64,000 nt of DNA, from NCBI RefSeq assembly GCF_019399895.1, contig NC_091864.1, positions 5,372,001-5,436,000 of the forward strand. The letters run 5' to 3'. The DNA is from Cardiocondyla obscurior (lineage: Eukaryota > Arthropoda > Insecta > Hymenoptera > Formicidae). Below the pieces are notes generated by a model. It did not search any database, was not told where the DNA came from, and saw only the letters and a program-made list of their open reading frames with translations. This document shows positions 45,090 through 59,900 of the stretch, piece by piece; position 1 is the first letter of the stretch; each line of letters begins with the position of its first letter. Both the position numbers and the translations under genes were made by a program.

Positions 45090-48080
45090 TATACTCAAAT
45101 CGGTCAGAGAGACAGCAGCATCTCGAGTTATGCCTAACGTCTAAGTGATCCAATCTGTAATGCTAAGCGCTACCTCAATGTGAGTGCAGCATGTGACAAA
45201 GGACTTTGACCCGAGGGCGACGTGTATTCAGGTTGACGTTAGATTGATTAGAGAGGGTAATTTCCTTTCCGATTTCCAATCTTACGTTTCGGAACTGATA
45301 ACGATGATAAAATAGTACGCTTTCCTGAGATTCTTAAATTAATTCTAAATTCTAAAATTAAGAATTCTTTTGTTGACTCATCGAGAGGAAGACATACATT
45401 AAATATTTTTACTTAAACGTCTCCGCCAAGACGGATGAGTTGGAATTAAGAGAGTATATATATATTTTTTTTATTTATATCGTGAAACAATATGTGAGTT
45501 ATTTTTAATGTTCAGATTTAAAGATCTCTAGCATGTCAAAGATGTGCAACACATAAATAATTATATATATATATATACCTCATGGTTTTATTTACCGTCT
45601 TTTCGAAACTATCGCAATCGAGAAACATTCGCTCATAAAGTTTAATCCACAATGAAACTCTTTCAGAAATTGAATTAGTCTATCTTTCTTCTGCGAAGGC
45701 ACTGCTGACTTGCAGTTATTAAACATTTTTTTTTTTTTCTTCTCCGTTCAATCGATAAGCCCGCGATTTCTTTGATCCATTTTCTCCGTCTACGAACACT
45801 GCAGATTTTAATACGTTATCCGTCTTTAGATCTCTATAAACTCCATTTTAATCCCCGCGTTTTGCTAACGGCTCGGTTTTCCTTTCCTTCGCCCGCGCTT
45901 CTTGGTTATAACAAAGGGATTCTCTGCGCGGCGTAAATACGGTTATATCAAAAAAAAAAAAAAAAAAAGAGAAGTTTACAAATACGGAAGGGGGAAAATG
46001 AAGTGAAATGATGTCCCATTTATTATGCTCAGCCATTCGTATATTAAGGTCGACCCGAGATTGAACGAGTGTCATAAATTTCGCGTCGCGGTATGTGTGT
46101 CGAGCGGTCATTTTTTAAGTTTTAATATGCCGCGAAAGACAGACATATCGGTGGATAAAAGGGCTTTATTTGGAGGATCCCTCGTCTAATGACCGGTTGA
46201 CGGACTGCCACCTTCAAAATCGATATTCCGCAATAGGTCAAGCCGTCGTATATGTATATATGTGTACACCGCCGCAACGACATCCATTTTCATCAGAACA
46301 CGATGATTATAAGCATTACATGGCATTTGACATTTCTGCACGAAAAAGCGATGGGTTCGCGACGGTTTATTGATCGGGGGGAATTGCTGCGTCCTATTAT
46401 TAATACATTTCATTTCTGATACACGGAAATGCCATGTGTAATTATTACGACGCGCTAATCAATTTCGAGCGTTCGCGTTTCAATAAATTTTGCGTGAGCA
46501 TTACCAAGAATATTTCAGCGATCGTTGCTGTAATTCTATAAATGCCGAAAAATGACGATCACCCTCCTAAATGACGGGAATAATTGCAACAAATTTTGAC
46601 GAGCCGTTTGTCGAAATAGCTCGACGTCGTGATCCGTAGTTGTTATTTCACTCGCGGATCCAGCGATTGAATTAAGGATATAAATTAAGTATACGGTTGT
46701 ATTAAAGAATCGCGTAGCTTTAGTAATAATACTACAATTCAGATTGATAAATTTATGTACTAAATTAATTTTGTAATAAACGATGATACTCTTTACTAAA
46801 ATATTCTATATACGATTGCGCTTCGGTTTATAGGGGCAGTTTTTTTGTTCTGCTTTGAGAGTCAAGATGCAGTCGTATGTATCAAGATACTTTACAAAGC
46901 GACAGCGTCTATTATCCGCACATGCAATCGTTAAGCTCCCTCCTCGCTTCTCGGCGATAGACGTGTTATTTATGGAGGCCAACGCGTCTCGAATCAATTG
47001 GGACGGCGAGCCAAATCGCGTCTCCGTCCGGCCATTTGCGAGCGGCGGCCAGAACGGCTGTTTCGGATCGAAGGGGTCGTTTCTTACGGGTTGTTAGCCC
47101 CGATCCTACGAGCCATTACCGACATTACGTTATCTCGGCGCGCTCCTGAATGTTATCGTTCGACTTCCACACCCGCGCCCATACCAATCTGCCCCCCCCC
47201 TCCCCTTCTGACTTCCGTTTCCGCCCGTCGCCTTCGCGTCGAACACCTCCAGCACACCTCCCCGGCCTAATCTCCTTTTTCGGTTGCATGACTGTCGGCT
47301 CGTCATAAAGCACGCACATTCGCGTGATGCACACGTGAGATGCCCCAAGTATCTGTCATCTCCAACAGAGGCTGGAAAAACCAACCGTGCCCCGGGACGA
47401 AATCGAACGGGAAGGACACGGGGATGGAGTTTCAAAGCGGAAGCGAGGAGCCCACGTCCTCAGCGATAAAAGGAACCTTTCTACTGTGGACTCGCCGACC
47501 GTGAATCGCCGGTGCGATACACACGGGTTGCCGGGTAGTTACCCGCGGAATGGACGGACACCCCTCCCCCCCGTTCTCCACCGTCTGGGTAGATGCAATC
47601 TGCTGCGCCCTTATGGCGCGTTCGCACACCGCGCCTCGTTCTCGTGTCAATGGACGATGAATCCATTCGCGGTTTATCTAGCCGGCACCGCGCGTCGCCG
47701 CAATTCTCCGATGATTTATAGGACGACGTTGTGAAGGTTCGCTGCGCATCATCGAGCGCCTTTCCCCTATTTTTTTTCCTTTTTTTAAAATTTTTTTATT
47801 ATTTTTTATGCCGACATTATGCGTGATATTGTAATGTATGACGTTGCTGCCGACGACGCCGCGATACCGAATTTAAATTATATCGACCTGGTCGTTGACT
47901 TCCACCTTGTCACACATTCGCCTACCACCGCGGGAAGCGGAATAAATCTCTGTTCTTGAGCTTGTTTCAGCGCTCATCTGTTTTTACCGTCCCCCATTTC
48001 CTTGAGATAAAAACGATCGTAACGTAAAATTGGAACGTACGGTTCGAGCTGGACGCCACTACTATACGTCGTGGCACGTT
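45090..48080. other. No gene recognised
   Basis: AT-rich to 46.8 kb, with a short (TA)n at about 45561-45578 and poly(A) near 45951-45968. A CpG-rich block follows at 46.95-47.75 kb, containing a C9 run near 47193 and ORFs on both strands without domains. Confidence 0.45.
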
Positions 48081-48081
48081 A

Positions 48082-48100
48082 TACAGGATGTCACAAACAA
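48082..48100 (+). mobile_element. Possible lone transposon end
   Basis: TACAGGATGTCACAAACAA resembles the start of the MITE-like inverted repeat at 36699 (TACAGG followed by purine, pyrimidine and GT). No matching inverted end was found in the next 1.3 kb, so it may be a truncated copy or chance. Confidence 0.2.
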
Positions 48101-51100
48101 CATGTAGCTCCCAAAATCTGAGTAGGAAATTAGAATCAAAGAAAAAAAAAGTTGTATATAATTTTACAAAATTGTCGATTGTCACTAAGAAAAAAAAAAA
48201 AAAAAAAATTAAAACGCTTAAGCGAATAAACACTAAAGGGAATTGTTTTGGCGCTTTCGGGAGCGTGCTATTACCACTAACACATATTATAATCGAGTCG
48301 TGAACGCAGTTTCAAAATTAGAAATTACGTGTTTTTAAAAAGACGCGATTCGCGCGATACTTATTCGGACGTCGGACCAAATAATTATCTTTTCACGAGG
48401 TATCGCGTTGCACGATCGGTTCGGAAAACGAGCCTAATGAACTTCCGTTAGGAGATATAGCAGCGTTCGCACGATAGAGCTGTAACGCGATTACATCACT
48501 CATGTAATGTATGCGTGCCCCCTCAGCATCGCGCGTGGCGCGGTAATAAATTCGCAATAATTACACCGGGCACCAGCTACAAACGCGAAGTTATTAACTG
48601 GAAAAGGGTTTAATCTAGATCTCACGCAAAAAAGTGGCTCGGGCGAGACGCGGGACGCCCGTTCGCCAATTATAAATCGATACGTCATGTACGACGACGT
48701 AATTGGAACGCGAGCAATCTGTCGCCGCGTGTTACCCGAACGGGGGGGGTGCGTATATCACGACTCCTCGGCGGCCGGTGGTCGCGCTAGGTCCGGGCAA
48801 TATTTGCGGCGCGCTAATATTGGCCCTCGCTATTGGCTATTTGCCAGTAAATAGAAATTTTCCTCGCTAGCCCCGGGATAATTCGCCGTGACACCAAGCG
48901 CGCGCACTGTGCCCCGTCTTTGCGATAACTCTCCGCGCGATCCTGGAGGGACTGCAAGCAGTCCCGCGAAATGGGACGCCCGTGTCTTTTAAGTACAGTT
49001 TCCCAAACGCAATAAGATAACTTTCCGATGCGGAACTGGAGGATTTTTCCGCGGAGGACGTGTGTCGCGGGAGAACAAGAGGGGACGCGAGTCGAAAGTA
49101 AAGAGAAGCGCCCGTAGAAAAATAACGGAGATAAATCGTAGCGTTACGATCGCGTTGGGTATGTCACTTTGGCGCGGTAACAGTTACACGGTCACGTCAG
49201 TCGCCACGCAACTTTTCCCGCAGTTTGCTCCAGCAAACTGTCGTGACTTTTATTCGCTATATACACCCGGTCGCGACACCACTGGGGGGATGTGTACACA
49301 GATGCGGGTAGGTTTGTGCGAAATCTAATGCGGACAATGCACCTGCACGGACCGTTAAAAAATCGCGGCCGAACGGAGACTCGGAAAATGTTAAAAGGGC
49401 GTTCGACGACGTCGAATAGATCGTTCGCGTGACATTTGGCACGAGGCTTTTTGTACTCCATCCAAGGGATATTGCTGTGGAGCACATTTCACGTAGGACG
49501 CCGCCGAGGAAAAAGTTAAAGATAGCGACAAAACGAAGCAGAGAAGCGGTCGGTCACGCGACGTAAGAAACGGGCTATCCGCTGGACGTCTTTATCTGCG
49601 CGCTATTAACCGCAATGTTTCCTCGGCGCTGGTTAAAGGGTAAGCGGTTTTCCTGTTAATTGTCCGCCGTTCCTGCGACAGGGAGAAACGCGGAAATAAG
49701 TCCCGGTCACGTAACGGTCATGATTAATGGATTACAACGCGCCGTAAATTACGGAGGGTCAGGTCGTGTCGCGAGTGGTAAATAGTAAGCAGTAAACACC
49801 CGCGATCGGAGCGAGTAGCAGCGGGCGCTGATATGGTAAGCAGAAGATATATCTCGGATTGAGCAGCCACGGGGATAACGTCTTAATGACTTAATCTCGC
49901 GATCCGTCATCGCGGATCGTAAACGGCGATATACGGCGGCTGAAAAATTATTAAAAGCGCCCTATTAAATTAAATGCTCGTTAAAATAAACCCGCGGACA
50001 CGTGAGCGCGAAATTAAAAAATTGATTGTTTCAGATGAAACGCAGAACGCAAATTAATGCCGTATCAATAGAATTATTAATGACACATTGAACAAAATAA
50101 TATAATTAATTAAAATGCATTTATTACATTGCGGTAATATTAAATCGACCGTGTTTTCGTTGTAAACTGTCGAGCCGCGCGGAAAACGAGCGGCGACACA
50201 TCACGGCGATACGTGCACGCTTAAAATGCGAACAGATCTGAAGATTAAGATACGATCTTCGGAATCGAACGCAATATCGAGTTGCACGGTGCACCCACGC
50301 GGAGAGTAATGCGTTTCGCGTCGGGCGGGAAAATAACTACCGCGTGCATATATCAGCGGCGTATTGGACTTCCGTTCGGAATAAATATGTTCGAGGAAAA
50401 TAACCTGTCCCCGGAGGAAAGCCGTAGACGGGATCGCGAAACAGGGGAATACCGATAATAATGGAACAACAGCTGCGGGATGATTATTATCAAAGTACGA
50501 CGAGGGGGGAGAGGTAGAGGGCCGCGTAATCACGTTACCATTATAACCGAACGGGGTTAGCCATAATTAGAAAGACGTGCACCCCCGGTCAGCCATCGGA
50601 ATCGATCGGCATCGTCGCGAATCCGGCTGCAGATTCGCGCCAACTCGGTCGGATTAAACGAATGGCGGACGGCAAACAGATCGACGTAGGAATAACGTTA
50701 GAGCGCACGATTGGGCGAGAGCAACCCTTGTCTCGAACGGGTCCAGGTACTTTCGCGCGAGAAGAGCTGTCTCTCTTCCGTTTCTCTCCAGTTTCCACTG
50801 GGATGAGGGTCGCTTAAATAAGCTCGGCTTCGATAAGGATCGCAAATGAAAGAAAATAAATTACTTCATTCGTAATGTCGAGAGAACCCACCCTATTACT
50901 CCACGCTGCTGCTCTGCAGCTAATCCCACCTCTCCTCCCCCCCCCTCGTAATTTTGCATCTTCCCCCGCGTCACCGTCCTTTCGTTCAATAGAAACAGCT
51001 TTGGCGGCGTCAAAGACACGGCAGTTACCTGTCCTTTTTCTTTTCCCGGCAGGCGGAAATTTTTCTTTGATCGCGATATAAAACGGGTGTACGTGGCGGC

Positions 51101-54100
51101 GTTTAATTAACAGCGCAACAACGGCGATACGCGATAGCGTTACGCACTACGTTTCGCTGACGATTCACCGGCGCTGCAAATTTACGCGCGACAGTCGTAT
51201 TTTTAATTTTGTTTCAAACATTTCGCTCCGACATTTTCGCGTGTCTCACGTCGCGCGCAAACTTAATACGCTGCGTTAGTATACGTGCTTTTTTAATGCG
51301 TGTAAAAAATAGGAAAAATTAAAATTCTCTCCTTCCGCGATTTCACGGCTATATTATAATATTTTGTTCCCAGCAACGTCACGTAATGTTGAACCCCACC
51401 TTTGTGCCTGATATCTCACGTTCGAACGTTCCACAGCCGTGGTATGCTATTTCTGCGGCGTATACGACATGCCTTTCTCGCAGTTTGCCGCGTTAACGAG
51501 TTTGCTTTAAACAACGAAATGTGTGACGCACGAAAGAATTGCAGCGAACGGGGTTGTTACTTGGCGCGTGATCTTGAGATTGGTCGACGGTGGATAGTAA
51601 GTTAAACTGTTCGCGACGCCGGTAATTGTGACACCACATATTTAACGTTCCCCCTGCCTCCATCGCGTCTGCCGTCCATTTTCTCGTTACGGCGTTACCA
51701 CCGGGGTGTGTACACACAAACCGAACGGTGGTTAATGGACCAGAGCAATAAAGTGGACGGCGTTACATCGATTACCCGCCTGGAACGGAACTTTCCGCGA
51801 TCCGGCAATAACTCTAAATATCGAGGTATCGGCCCGCACCCTGGATTCCCCGGATTAGTTCAACCCGGTTAGTCCTGCGACGAGTAACGGCCGCCCTTCG
51901 ACACCCGTTATATGCGAAACAGCGTCCGCGGGTTCTCGCTGAATTCTTCTTTTCGCTCATTTTTTTTTCTTTTTCCCGCACTAGCGCGACACTTGTTATC
52001 TTCCGCATTCGCGAGAACAATCGACAGTATTTATTCGGAACAATTCATTTTAAGACAAATTTTAACGCGAACTAATTAATGCATTTCTGTTTCAACACAG
52101 CTTGATACTGTTCGCTTAATTAATGCGGCAGATGCGTGCTTCGATATTTCAACTTTTTTTTCCATTAAAAAAAAAAAAAAAAAAATTGGAGTAAAGTATT
52201 AAACTTGTAGCTGAAGAAAAAACAAACGGGTTTGTTATACCGAATAATATTCCGTTTCATATTTCATTATTCGAGATATTTTCTCTTGTAAAAATCTTGT
52301 TATTTATGTAAAAGGATACAGTATATTTTTATTTCGATTCTTTTTATTTTTATCGGTTCCGGCACTGTGAAGCGCGCTGCATTGTTTATTGTATAATTTG
52401 CGAAGAGGAAGTTAACGACGTGCCCGGCTGGCCGTAAAGAGCTTCGCTACAACGCGAACGATCATTCTTTTATACGGGACCATGAAAGACAAACGGGAAA
52501 TTTTCGAGAGGCTTTATAAATCGGAAAACGTCAATCGATACTCGCGAAAATCGGCGACTCAGCGGGGCGTAATAAAATAGACACAAATCTCGCCGGTCGC
52601 GTTCGCGACAATATCTCGCGCGCAGCTCTCAGTACAGTTGTTGAATACTCACGAAACTGTCTCGTAGAGCGTGCAATATTAAGAAGCAGTCTTGATTGGG
52701 TCGGCCCGTTCGTCCGCGCTGGAATTGAACCAGCCGAATTCACGAGTCTACTTTCGCGAAAGTTTTCGTGCCGCGAAGCACTTGGCCAAGTTTCGTTATT
52801 AAGCTTTCAAATTCGGTCGGCCCTTCATTTTCTCTTTCCTTTCCGAGTACTCGATCTCGCTTCTTAAAGGCTAGATATACGATTGCACGTAATTCGACAT
52901 CATAAATAGAAATATATGCGACGAGATGTACATTTTCAGGCAGAGATTATAAAATAAATGATAAACTAAAGCAATTGTCTTTCATTCTGCTACATTTTTT
53001 CTGTGTTTTTTTTTTCTTTTAAAATGGCAGGTTTTAATTTTTTCTCGCTTTCCCGTAACCGCGGGATGGATTTGAGGTTGCGAACGAGAGCAGTCAAAAA
53101 TTGCGGATGATTTTAAAGGACAAATGAGAGACGAGATGAAGTGGAGGACGGTGTATCGCGGTGAACTGCGCTTTTTCTTTTAACGAGCCGGTCGAGCGGC
53201 AAAAGTTCTTTTTGCGGCTATTAACTTCACCGCGCGCGCGGCCCGTAGGGGAAACGGATTCATGTAAAATTCATTCGAAGTTGCCACCGGTAGTTCGGAC
53301 AAAGTAAGGGCCTGAGGAGAAAAGCGAGTTTCATAAAATTTCACCCTTTTATCGCGACAAGAACATCAGGATGTATGGTTTTTTAATGAGTAATTTCGCT
53401 TTCCCTTGCGTTTCAAGACGTGATTTATATCGGAGCTTTACGCGGACTGAACAACGGGGATTATATTGATATTATGCACAATTTGTATACCCGCATGCAA
53501 ATTATCGAGTAGAAGAAAGCTGGACAATCGGGTGGAAACGTTATTGTTCTCTTTGCAGGCTGAATTACGGGAGTATTTGATAGCGGAAACAAGCGTCTAG
53601 CGTTGCAACGGGATAAATAAAATGAATAGTATTTCGTAAATAAGGCAGATAATTTGCAATTTTACTCTTTTAAACGTTTCCTTTGTTTAAATCAATAGAT
53701 TGTTTTCTTATTTCTTTTTTCTTTCTCTTTTTTTTCTTTTTTTTTTAAGATCTGCTTTTTCTCAACGGCCAGTGGATAGTTTTTCCATTTTATACCTTTG
53801 CGTTCGTTTTTTTATTTCCTCCTCTGTCTTCGAAGCTTGCAATAACTTTTTAATTCTTACCGCTTTTCCGACGTCAGTCAGTTTCGTTTCCATCAAACAT
53901 CGCGCTGTTTACAAAACTCTCCGGCCGGCCGTATCATCGCGTTCTGCACATTCTTCGAACTCGCGGCACAAATATCTAAAGAAGCGCGCGTCAACGGATA
54001 AGTCAGCGTTACTTTTGGTATTACTTCTGGGCGGAGAGTTGAGCGAGAGGCAAGCCGTTATTGCTCGGAATTTACTGCCCACCTCCGCACATAGCTCGAA

Positions 54101-56944
54101 TTCCTTTTTCAAACGGGGAGGAGGAAAACTGTCGGTGAGTTACAACGGCGAAAGAACGAGCAAAAACCCGAGGCCCGTGATTGTCCCCTGAATTTTTTCA
54201 CGTAAAGAAATAATGTTAGCGTTGTCTTAACGAGTCGGGGAAAAAATTGCCACTTTCGAACTCAGTCACAATTTTATGATAGAACAAACCACGTACACGA
54301 TTTGCAAAAGATCTCAATTGCAAACTACAAAAGAGAAAAAAAAAAACATGCAAAAAATACAACTATGCGCTCATCCCTCCACCCTCCAACTGTCTGTCTC
54401 TCTTTTTCTTGCAATAGATCACTTGCCATCAATCATAATACATTGTTATAAAAATTTATCGTCAGAAAGTTGTGATGCCGACCGAAAGTAACTATTCTTC
54501 TCTCAAAGCGAATATCGTTTCCGCGTTTGCATCCTCGATACAAAGTCAAGAGTGACGTTCTTGAACAAGTATGCAAAATGTGGCCGTCATTATTTCGCAC
54601 GCGGCGCCAACGCGTCAGTCGAGATCCGGAGCGGCAGGCGGATGCGCAACCGACATTCGCTCGAAATAAGGGTCGGGATACCTAGGCGGAAGTTCAGTTC
54701 GTTGTCCTCTCTCTCTCTCTCTCTTTCTCTCTCTCACTCTCTTGCGACGCGAGAATATTTGCCCCGGCGGCGCGCACGGCGCTTTCCGCGCTAATAAACC
54801 GTTCCTCTCGCTACCGTCGCTAATTACTCGACGAACGAGCGCCCTCCGCACCGCGGCTTTATCCATCGAAGTACCGCGCGTTGCCCTCCTCCAATCTCAC
54901 ACCCCTCTGAGCGCGAAACTACTTACTACTCCCTCGGTCGCGTGAAAGGTATTCTCGGAATTTCCGCGAGATTGATGCCGCCGCTCGCAACAGCGAGCGC
55001 TTTATTATCAGGCCGACACAGAGATAATTAACTTCACCTTTATATCGAAGCTACGACCACGTGTATTTCGCTAATGTAATCAAATCTGTAGCAAAATGCA
55101 ATATTACATGGTCCGGAGCTACAACGTAAAATTCTGATGCATTAATTATGCTATATTTAATATTTTATTATATTCATGCGGCGAAAACATAAAAACTGTT
55201 GTTTTACAAATGCAAACGCACGTTCGGTTTTCGTTAATGCTTAAATTAGTTAAATTATTAAATAAATTACTTTTACGAATGGATATTAGCCGGCGCCAAG
55301 AAATCCCACGGGTCCACGATCGAATTCACGGTACTCGAATAGAAATTCGTTTAAGTGCGAGCCAGCCGAGTTCGCGGGCGGAGTTGGCGAGGGAAATAGA
55401 ATTAGAAGGCAGAGCTTTGAATTTATGTGACGAGGGGATATTTTTAATGTAACGCGTCGCGCGCTTGTTAACATGGAATCTAGTTCGTCGACACGCCGCG
55501 ATGCATCGCGGTCAATTATCTTCCTCGCGAAATGTCAGGCGTGCAAACTTGTGCGAGAACGCCACGGAAGAGACGACGGGTAGCGAAGGCGGTTCTTCAT
55601 CGGACGACGTGGTTTTTGCTTTTGACAGTCCGCTTTCACCGAGAACGCCACGGGATCGCGTCGTTCAAACTCCGAGAATTGCTTAAACTTAGAGTGGCAG
55701 GCGAAGACGAGCGGAAGTAAATCAGGGAAAAGAAAGGGGGAAGAGCAGGGTGGATAAAAATGAAGAAAGAAAGATCGCTCAGCTGCCAATCGCGTGAACT
55801 AAGTTATTAACGTTTCAAATCGTCTCGAGGGGCGGGGGTGAGGAGGGCTCTGAAGAGCTCACAAGACTTTGTTGTGGAGAAAGGTTGTTTAAACTTGAGA
55901 CGTTTAGTCCGCGGCCCGTCTTCGGCGACATTGACAACGACGGTGACGGCGGTTTTGCAGGATACTCATAGATGACCCGCTGCGTTCGCGCCCGTGTAGA
56001 CGTTCGTCTCGTATTCCCAGAGGGTTTAATTAAGAGGGCGTGTTGCCGGTGCCTCGTCGCCGTTGATCAATAGCTCAAGGGGCACTACGTGTCGCGATTC
56101 CTCTCCGTTTCGCATCCATCTATCCCGATTTTCCGTCCTCTTCGCAGCCTCTTACGGACGCGACGCGGGCGGGCGTATCTCGATCTATCTAACCGACCAT
56201 CTTTCTCCCGCCGAGCCCGGCTTCGATTTCTGCCACTAATACTCGACGGGCTCTTTGATGTCGAGGACTGGAAGACACTGTCATCGCGTTGTCATGGATA
56301 CCCTATGGCACTCGAAAGGCGAAGGAAACCTCTTAGCCTCCTTTCCGCGAGAAATTAAGCGATCTCTTCTCGTACGTGATCAGGAAATCAAGCGCGCACT
56401 CTGTCTCTCTTTCTCATCGATAATTCGTGCTGCATCACACCTATCTTAATTTCATACACTTGACATGTATGCGCCATTTAATTGAAGAATAAATCCATCC
56501 GATTGAAAATGTAATGAGATGGTAATAAATGCCGGCTGCTATCTCGAATATCTAAATCTGTTCGATTGAAAATACGACGAAATGCCCGGTTATATCGTCG
56601 CACGAAATGCGAAGCTAACGACTGATCTCACAATTTATATTTCTATAATAAAACTCCAATAAAAAATAAAGAATTCTAATTTTAAAAAAGTGAAGTTTCA
56701 CGGAGGAATCGTGCAGGGTTGAATTTATTTTAGTTTTCATGTAAAAGTAATCGCTAAGCACGATAAGCCGATAAACAAAGCGAATGCAATTTGATCTATA
56801 CGAGAAATCGGAAATATTTTCCGCGGCGATTTTTGCATAACATATATTTTTGCGGTAAAGCTAATAAACCACGCTGATCACGGATAGCTCTTCTTTTCAC
56901 CCGTTTTAATAGCATTTTATATTGGGATTGGCAGCTCGGAGCCA
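48101..56944. other. Long stretch without a recognised gene
   Basis: CpG-rich blocks (48.7-49.9, 50.2-51.2, 51.4-52.0, 54.6-55.0, 55.3-56.4 kb) alternate with AT-rich DNA. Poly(A) runs occur near 48190 and 52165. ORFs of 60-163 codons are scattered on both strands; the longest (53700-54191) starts in a T-rich tract encoding a Phe/Leu run. None shows a domain. Confidence 0.45.
54706..54742. repeat. CT-rich microsatellite
   Basis: CT dinucleotides with single TTT and CA interruptions, between CpG-rich sequences. Confidence 0.9.
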
Positions 56945-56960
56945 ATATCGGTACCGATAT
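56945..56960. repeat. Perfect 16-base palindrome with CGATAT half-sites
   Basis: ATATCGGTACCGATAT is fully self-complementary. Each half carries CGATAT or its complement, and another CAGTATCG lies about 10 bases further on. Confidence 0.9.
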
Positions 56961-59900
56961 CCTTCGTCAGTATCGAATATTTGAGAGTGTTGTTTTAACA
57001 GAACGGCTTTCGAAAGGAATATCCTCTTACATTTCCTACACAGAGCGACGAATGAGATGGGGAAAGCCGCTGTGTGTGCGTTCCATTATTCAAGCGACGC
57101 GTTGCCGGGATAATTCTTATTTATGTAACGTGACGTCGGCGAATATTGTTAGAAATTAACAAATAATAATTTCTTTGATTTATGTGTAACGCAAAGCCGC
57201 GCGCTATTAACGTAAATTCGCGAGGCTTTGATGAAATTGTCTACGTGTGTGAATTTAGAGGAGGGTACACGAGGGATATAAGGGATTCCATGCGGAATTA
57301 TGGAATTTATTATGATAATACACACTGATGGTAACTTCGCTTTTCCTCATATAGGATTAAACTGCGCGACAAGCGATTTCTGCGTTACACCGCTTAACAC
57401 GCAAATTCAATTTTAACAAATTTATCCTAAACCGAGTGATGCGGCAACCCCCCCTCTCCCTTCCCCCTTCCCCGCGGCCAAAATAATCTATTTACAAAGT
57501 TTTGAACCGGTCCTGTACTTGAGACTCAATTAATAATAGAATTAATGCACCGCCTCGGAATAAAGCGCATTTACGGAATAATGATACTTAAAGCGGTGCA
57601 GATTACGCTGAAAAGTTGCACAATGCACTTTTTACGGGCCGTAATTTAACGGGCGTTTAATTCGTAATATTTGTATCGCTCAAATGTACATTAAAATTAT
57701 GAATATTTCCCTTATTTGTAAACAGGTTGATAGTCGACGTTCGTTCTTATAAAAGTTTTTTTAGAGATTTGTTTGCAAAGGCGTGCAACAAAAATTGTTT
57801 GAAAGGTTAAAGGGATTTCGTGCGAATAAATTCTGGCAATAAGCGCTGGGGTACGCGGCTCGCGGCATAGCTTTATAAATTGTTAGAGTAGCAAATCGCA
57901 ATGAGCGGAACCACTTAACCGCTACCGGTGTGTTGCGGCAGTTAAGCGTGCATCAAAAACGCCCTCACCGCGGCGTACCTTCTCCGCGAAGCACCGCTAA
58001 ATCTTGGCACTTCTGGAATTCCTAGTACCAAGACTCATCCTTGAATTTGGGATTAGTATGGTACGCACGCGCAAATGGTGGTAACGAGTTTGTTTGTTGT
58101 TCGAGTTAAACGGCAGCTTGCATGAGAAGGAAAATTGCGCCAGATTATTTGCGACTTAATATAGGGAGAGTGAATATAGGATTTGCGAGAATTAACTTTT
58201 AAGCTATAAATTTGTATATATACATATATATAATTATCATTACTGCCACGTATAAATCTATGCAGCCGAGAGATATCCGTAGAAATGATTAATTATTTGT
58301 ACCGATTTAATACAAAGCACAAAAATGGAATCTTCCATTTATATTAATTTGTATCGGTTGGTTTTAATAATTTATATCAAACGACAATGACAAACATAAA
58401 TTTGATCGACAATTTTCTTTAACGCAGAAGAAGTAAAAGGGAAAATGCCACGCGTTTGCGATGTGCAGTATTTAGGAAAAAGAGTAATAAAAATAAATAG
58501 ATAGTATTTTTCTCTGCGGTTTAATTAAACCTCCTTAATGTGTATTCGAATTTCCGCGCATATCAGGCAAAACCTCGCGAGGTAAACGGGCTGCAAGTGG
58601 TTGAGCAGTTCGCTCGAACGGCTATCGATTTCCGTAAAAGCAGTTGTTCGACAAGCAACGGAAAGAAACAGACAGACGCGACAGATTCGACCCGCAGGAG
58701 TGGAGGCAAGGTGGCAGAGAGCGAGAGAAAACCAGAGGGAATTGGTCGGCAGCAGAGACCAATGGCTGGGCGGAAAGACGGGGGGGTAGAGGAGAAAGAG
58801 AGCTATCGAAATAATATATACAAAGCCATAAATCGAGAGTGAGTGTGCTGCCGACGCAGCAACAGCGTTACCGACTATACACCGAGCGGAGGGTTGAGAA
58901 TGCCATTTCTGCCGTTCGCAACCAGACGCGTCGTCCCTTTAACGTGGCGGTCCGTACCCCCGCACGCGCTCGCGAGGGGCTGAACGTGAACGAACAGAAG
59001 ATAGGGATATTAATCCCACAAGTAACTCACCGCGCAGTAAACCCCGGCAAGTGCGCCGTGTGTACCGGGTGTCCCGCTAAAACGAGACATCGCCCGGCCG
59101 CCGCTGATTTACGTACAAAGTCACCACGAAGTTCGCGGGCCCATGGCACGAGTTTACCAGGCTTTTTGGCACGTCCATGGCTCTCTTCCTCCCCCTCCTT
59201 CCTCCTGACTAATTGCTGAGATCCACGACGCGGTGCAGCTAATTCGGCGCTTATCAAGACTGGCACGTTTAAGGGTATTCCACCTGCACTTTTGGCTGCA
59301 ATGGCCCTTGGATGGCCGCCACCGCCGGCACCTCTGTTACTAAGCACTCACCCGAGATGTAATACCGCGGCGTAATGAGAAACCGCGAGATTGATGTCCC
59401 GCTCGGATTTATAATTAAAACTATTATTTATTTCACGTTTTAATATTTGTGACGAGTAACGAGAGCATCCGATGTCTCTTCGTTTTACGAAGAATCTCCT
59501 TTCAGCGAATATCAATTTTTTTTTTTTCTATTTATCGAAAGAAATAAGTAATAACGGGAGAAAGGAAAACGCGGGGAAGGCTGAAGAATTATAATTAGCC
59601 GACAAATGTCTCGATTTTTGTGGATGAACGATTAATAAAACGTAATATTGTTTTAACGACAAATTAAAAATAAAATTATCTCGACTATTCTTTCCTCCCC
59701 CCTCCTTTGTCGTCAATTCACGTCTTGTTCACGAGATGATAAGTTATTCTGGATAGCAGAACTCGCGGGTCGTATAATAGCTCACAGACGGTTAACTGCG
59801 AAATTAATTTCTTGGCAATGTCTCTTTTTGCCGTGTTCGCCGGCGAGCCCAGGTCGTGCTGTTTTCCATTTTTCCCTCGCTCTGCCACCTCACCACTCTC

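Noticed and set aside
44883..45148. ORFs with long Tyr-Ile repeats
   Set aside because: Encoded by the (TA)n microsatellite.
53700..54191. 163-codon plus-strand ORF
   Set aside because: Begins in a T-rich tract coding Phe/Leu runs. The rest has no domain and the opposite strand is partly open.
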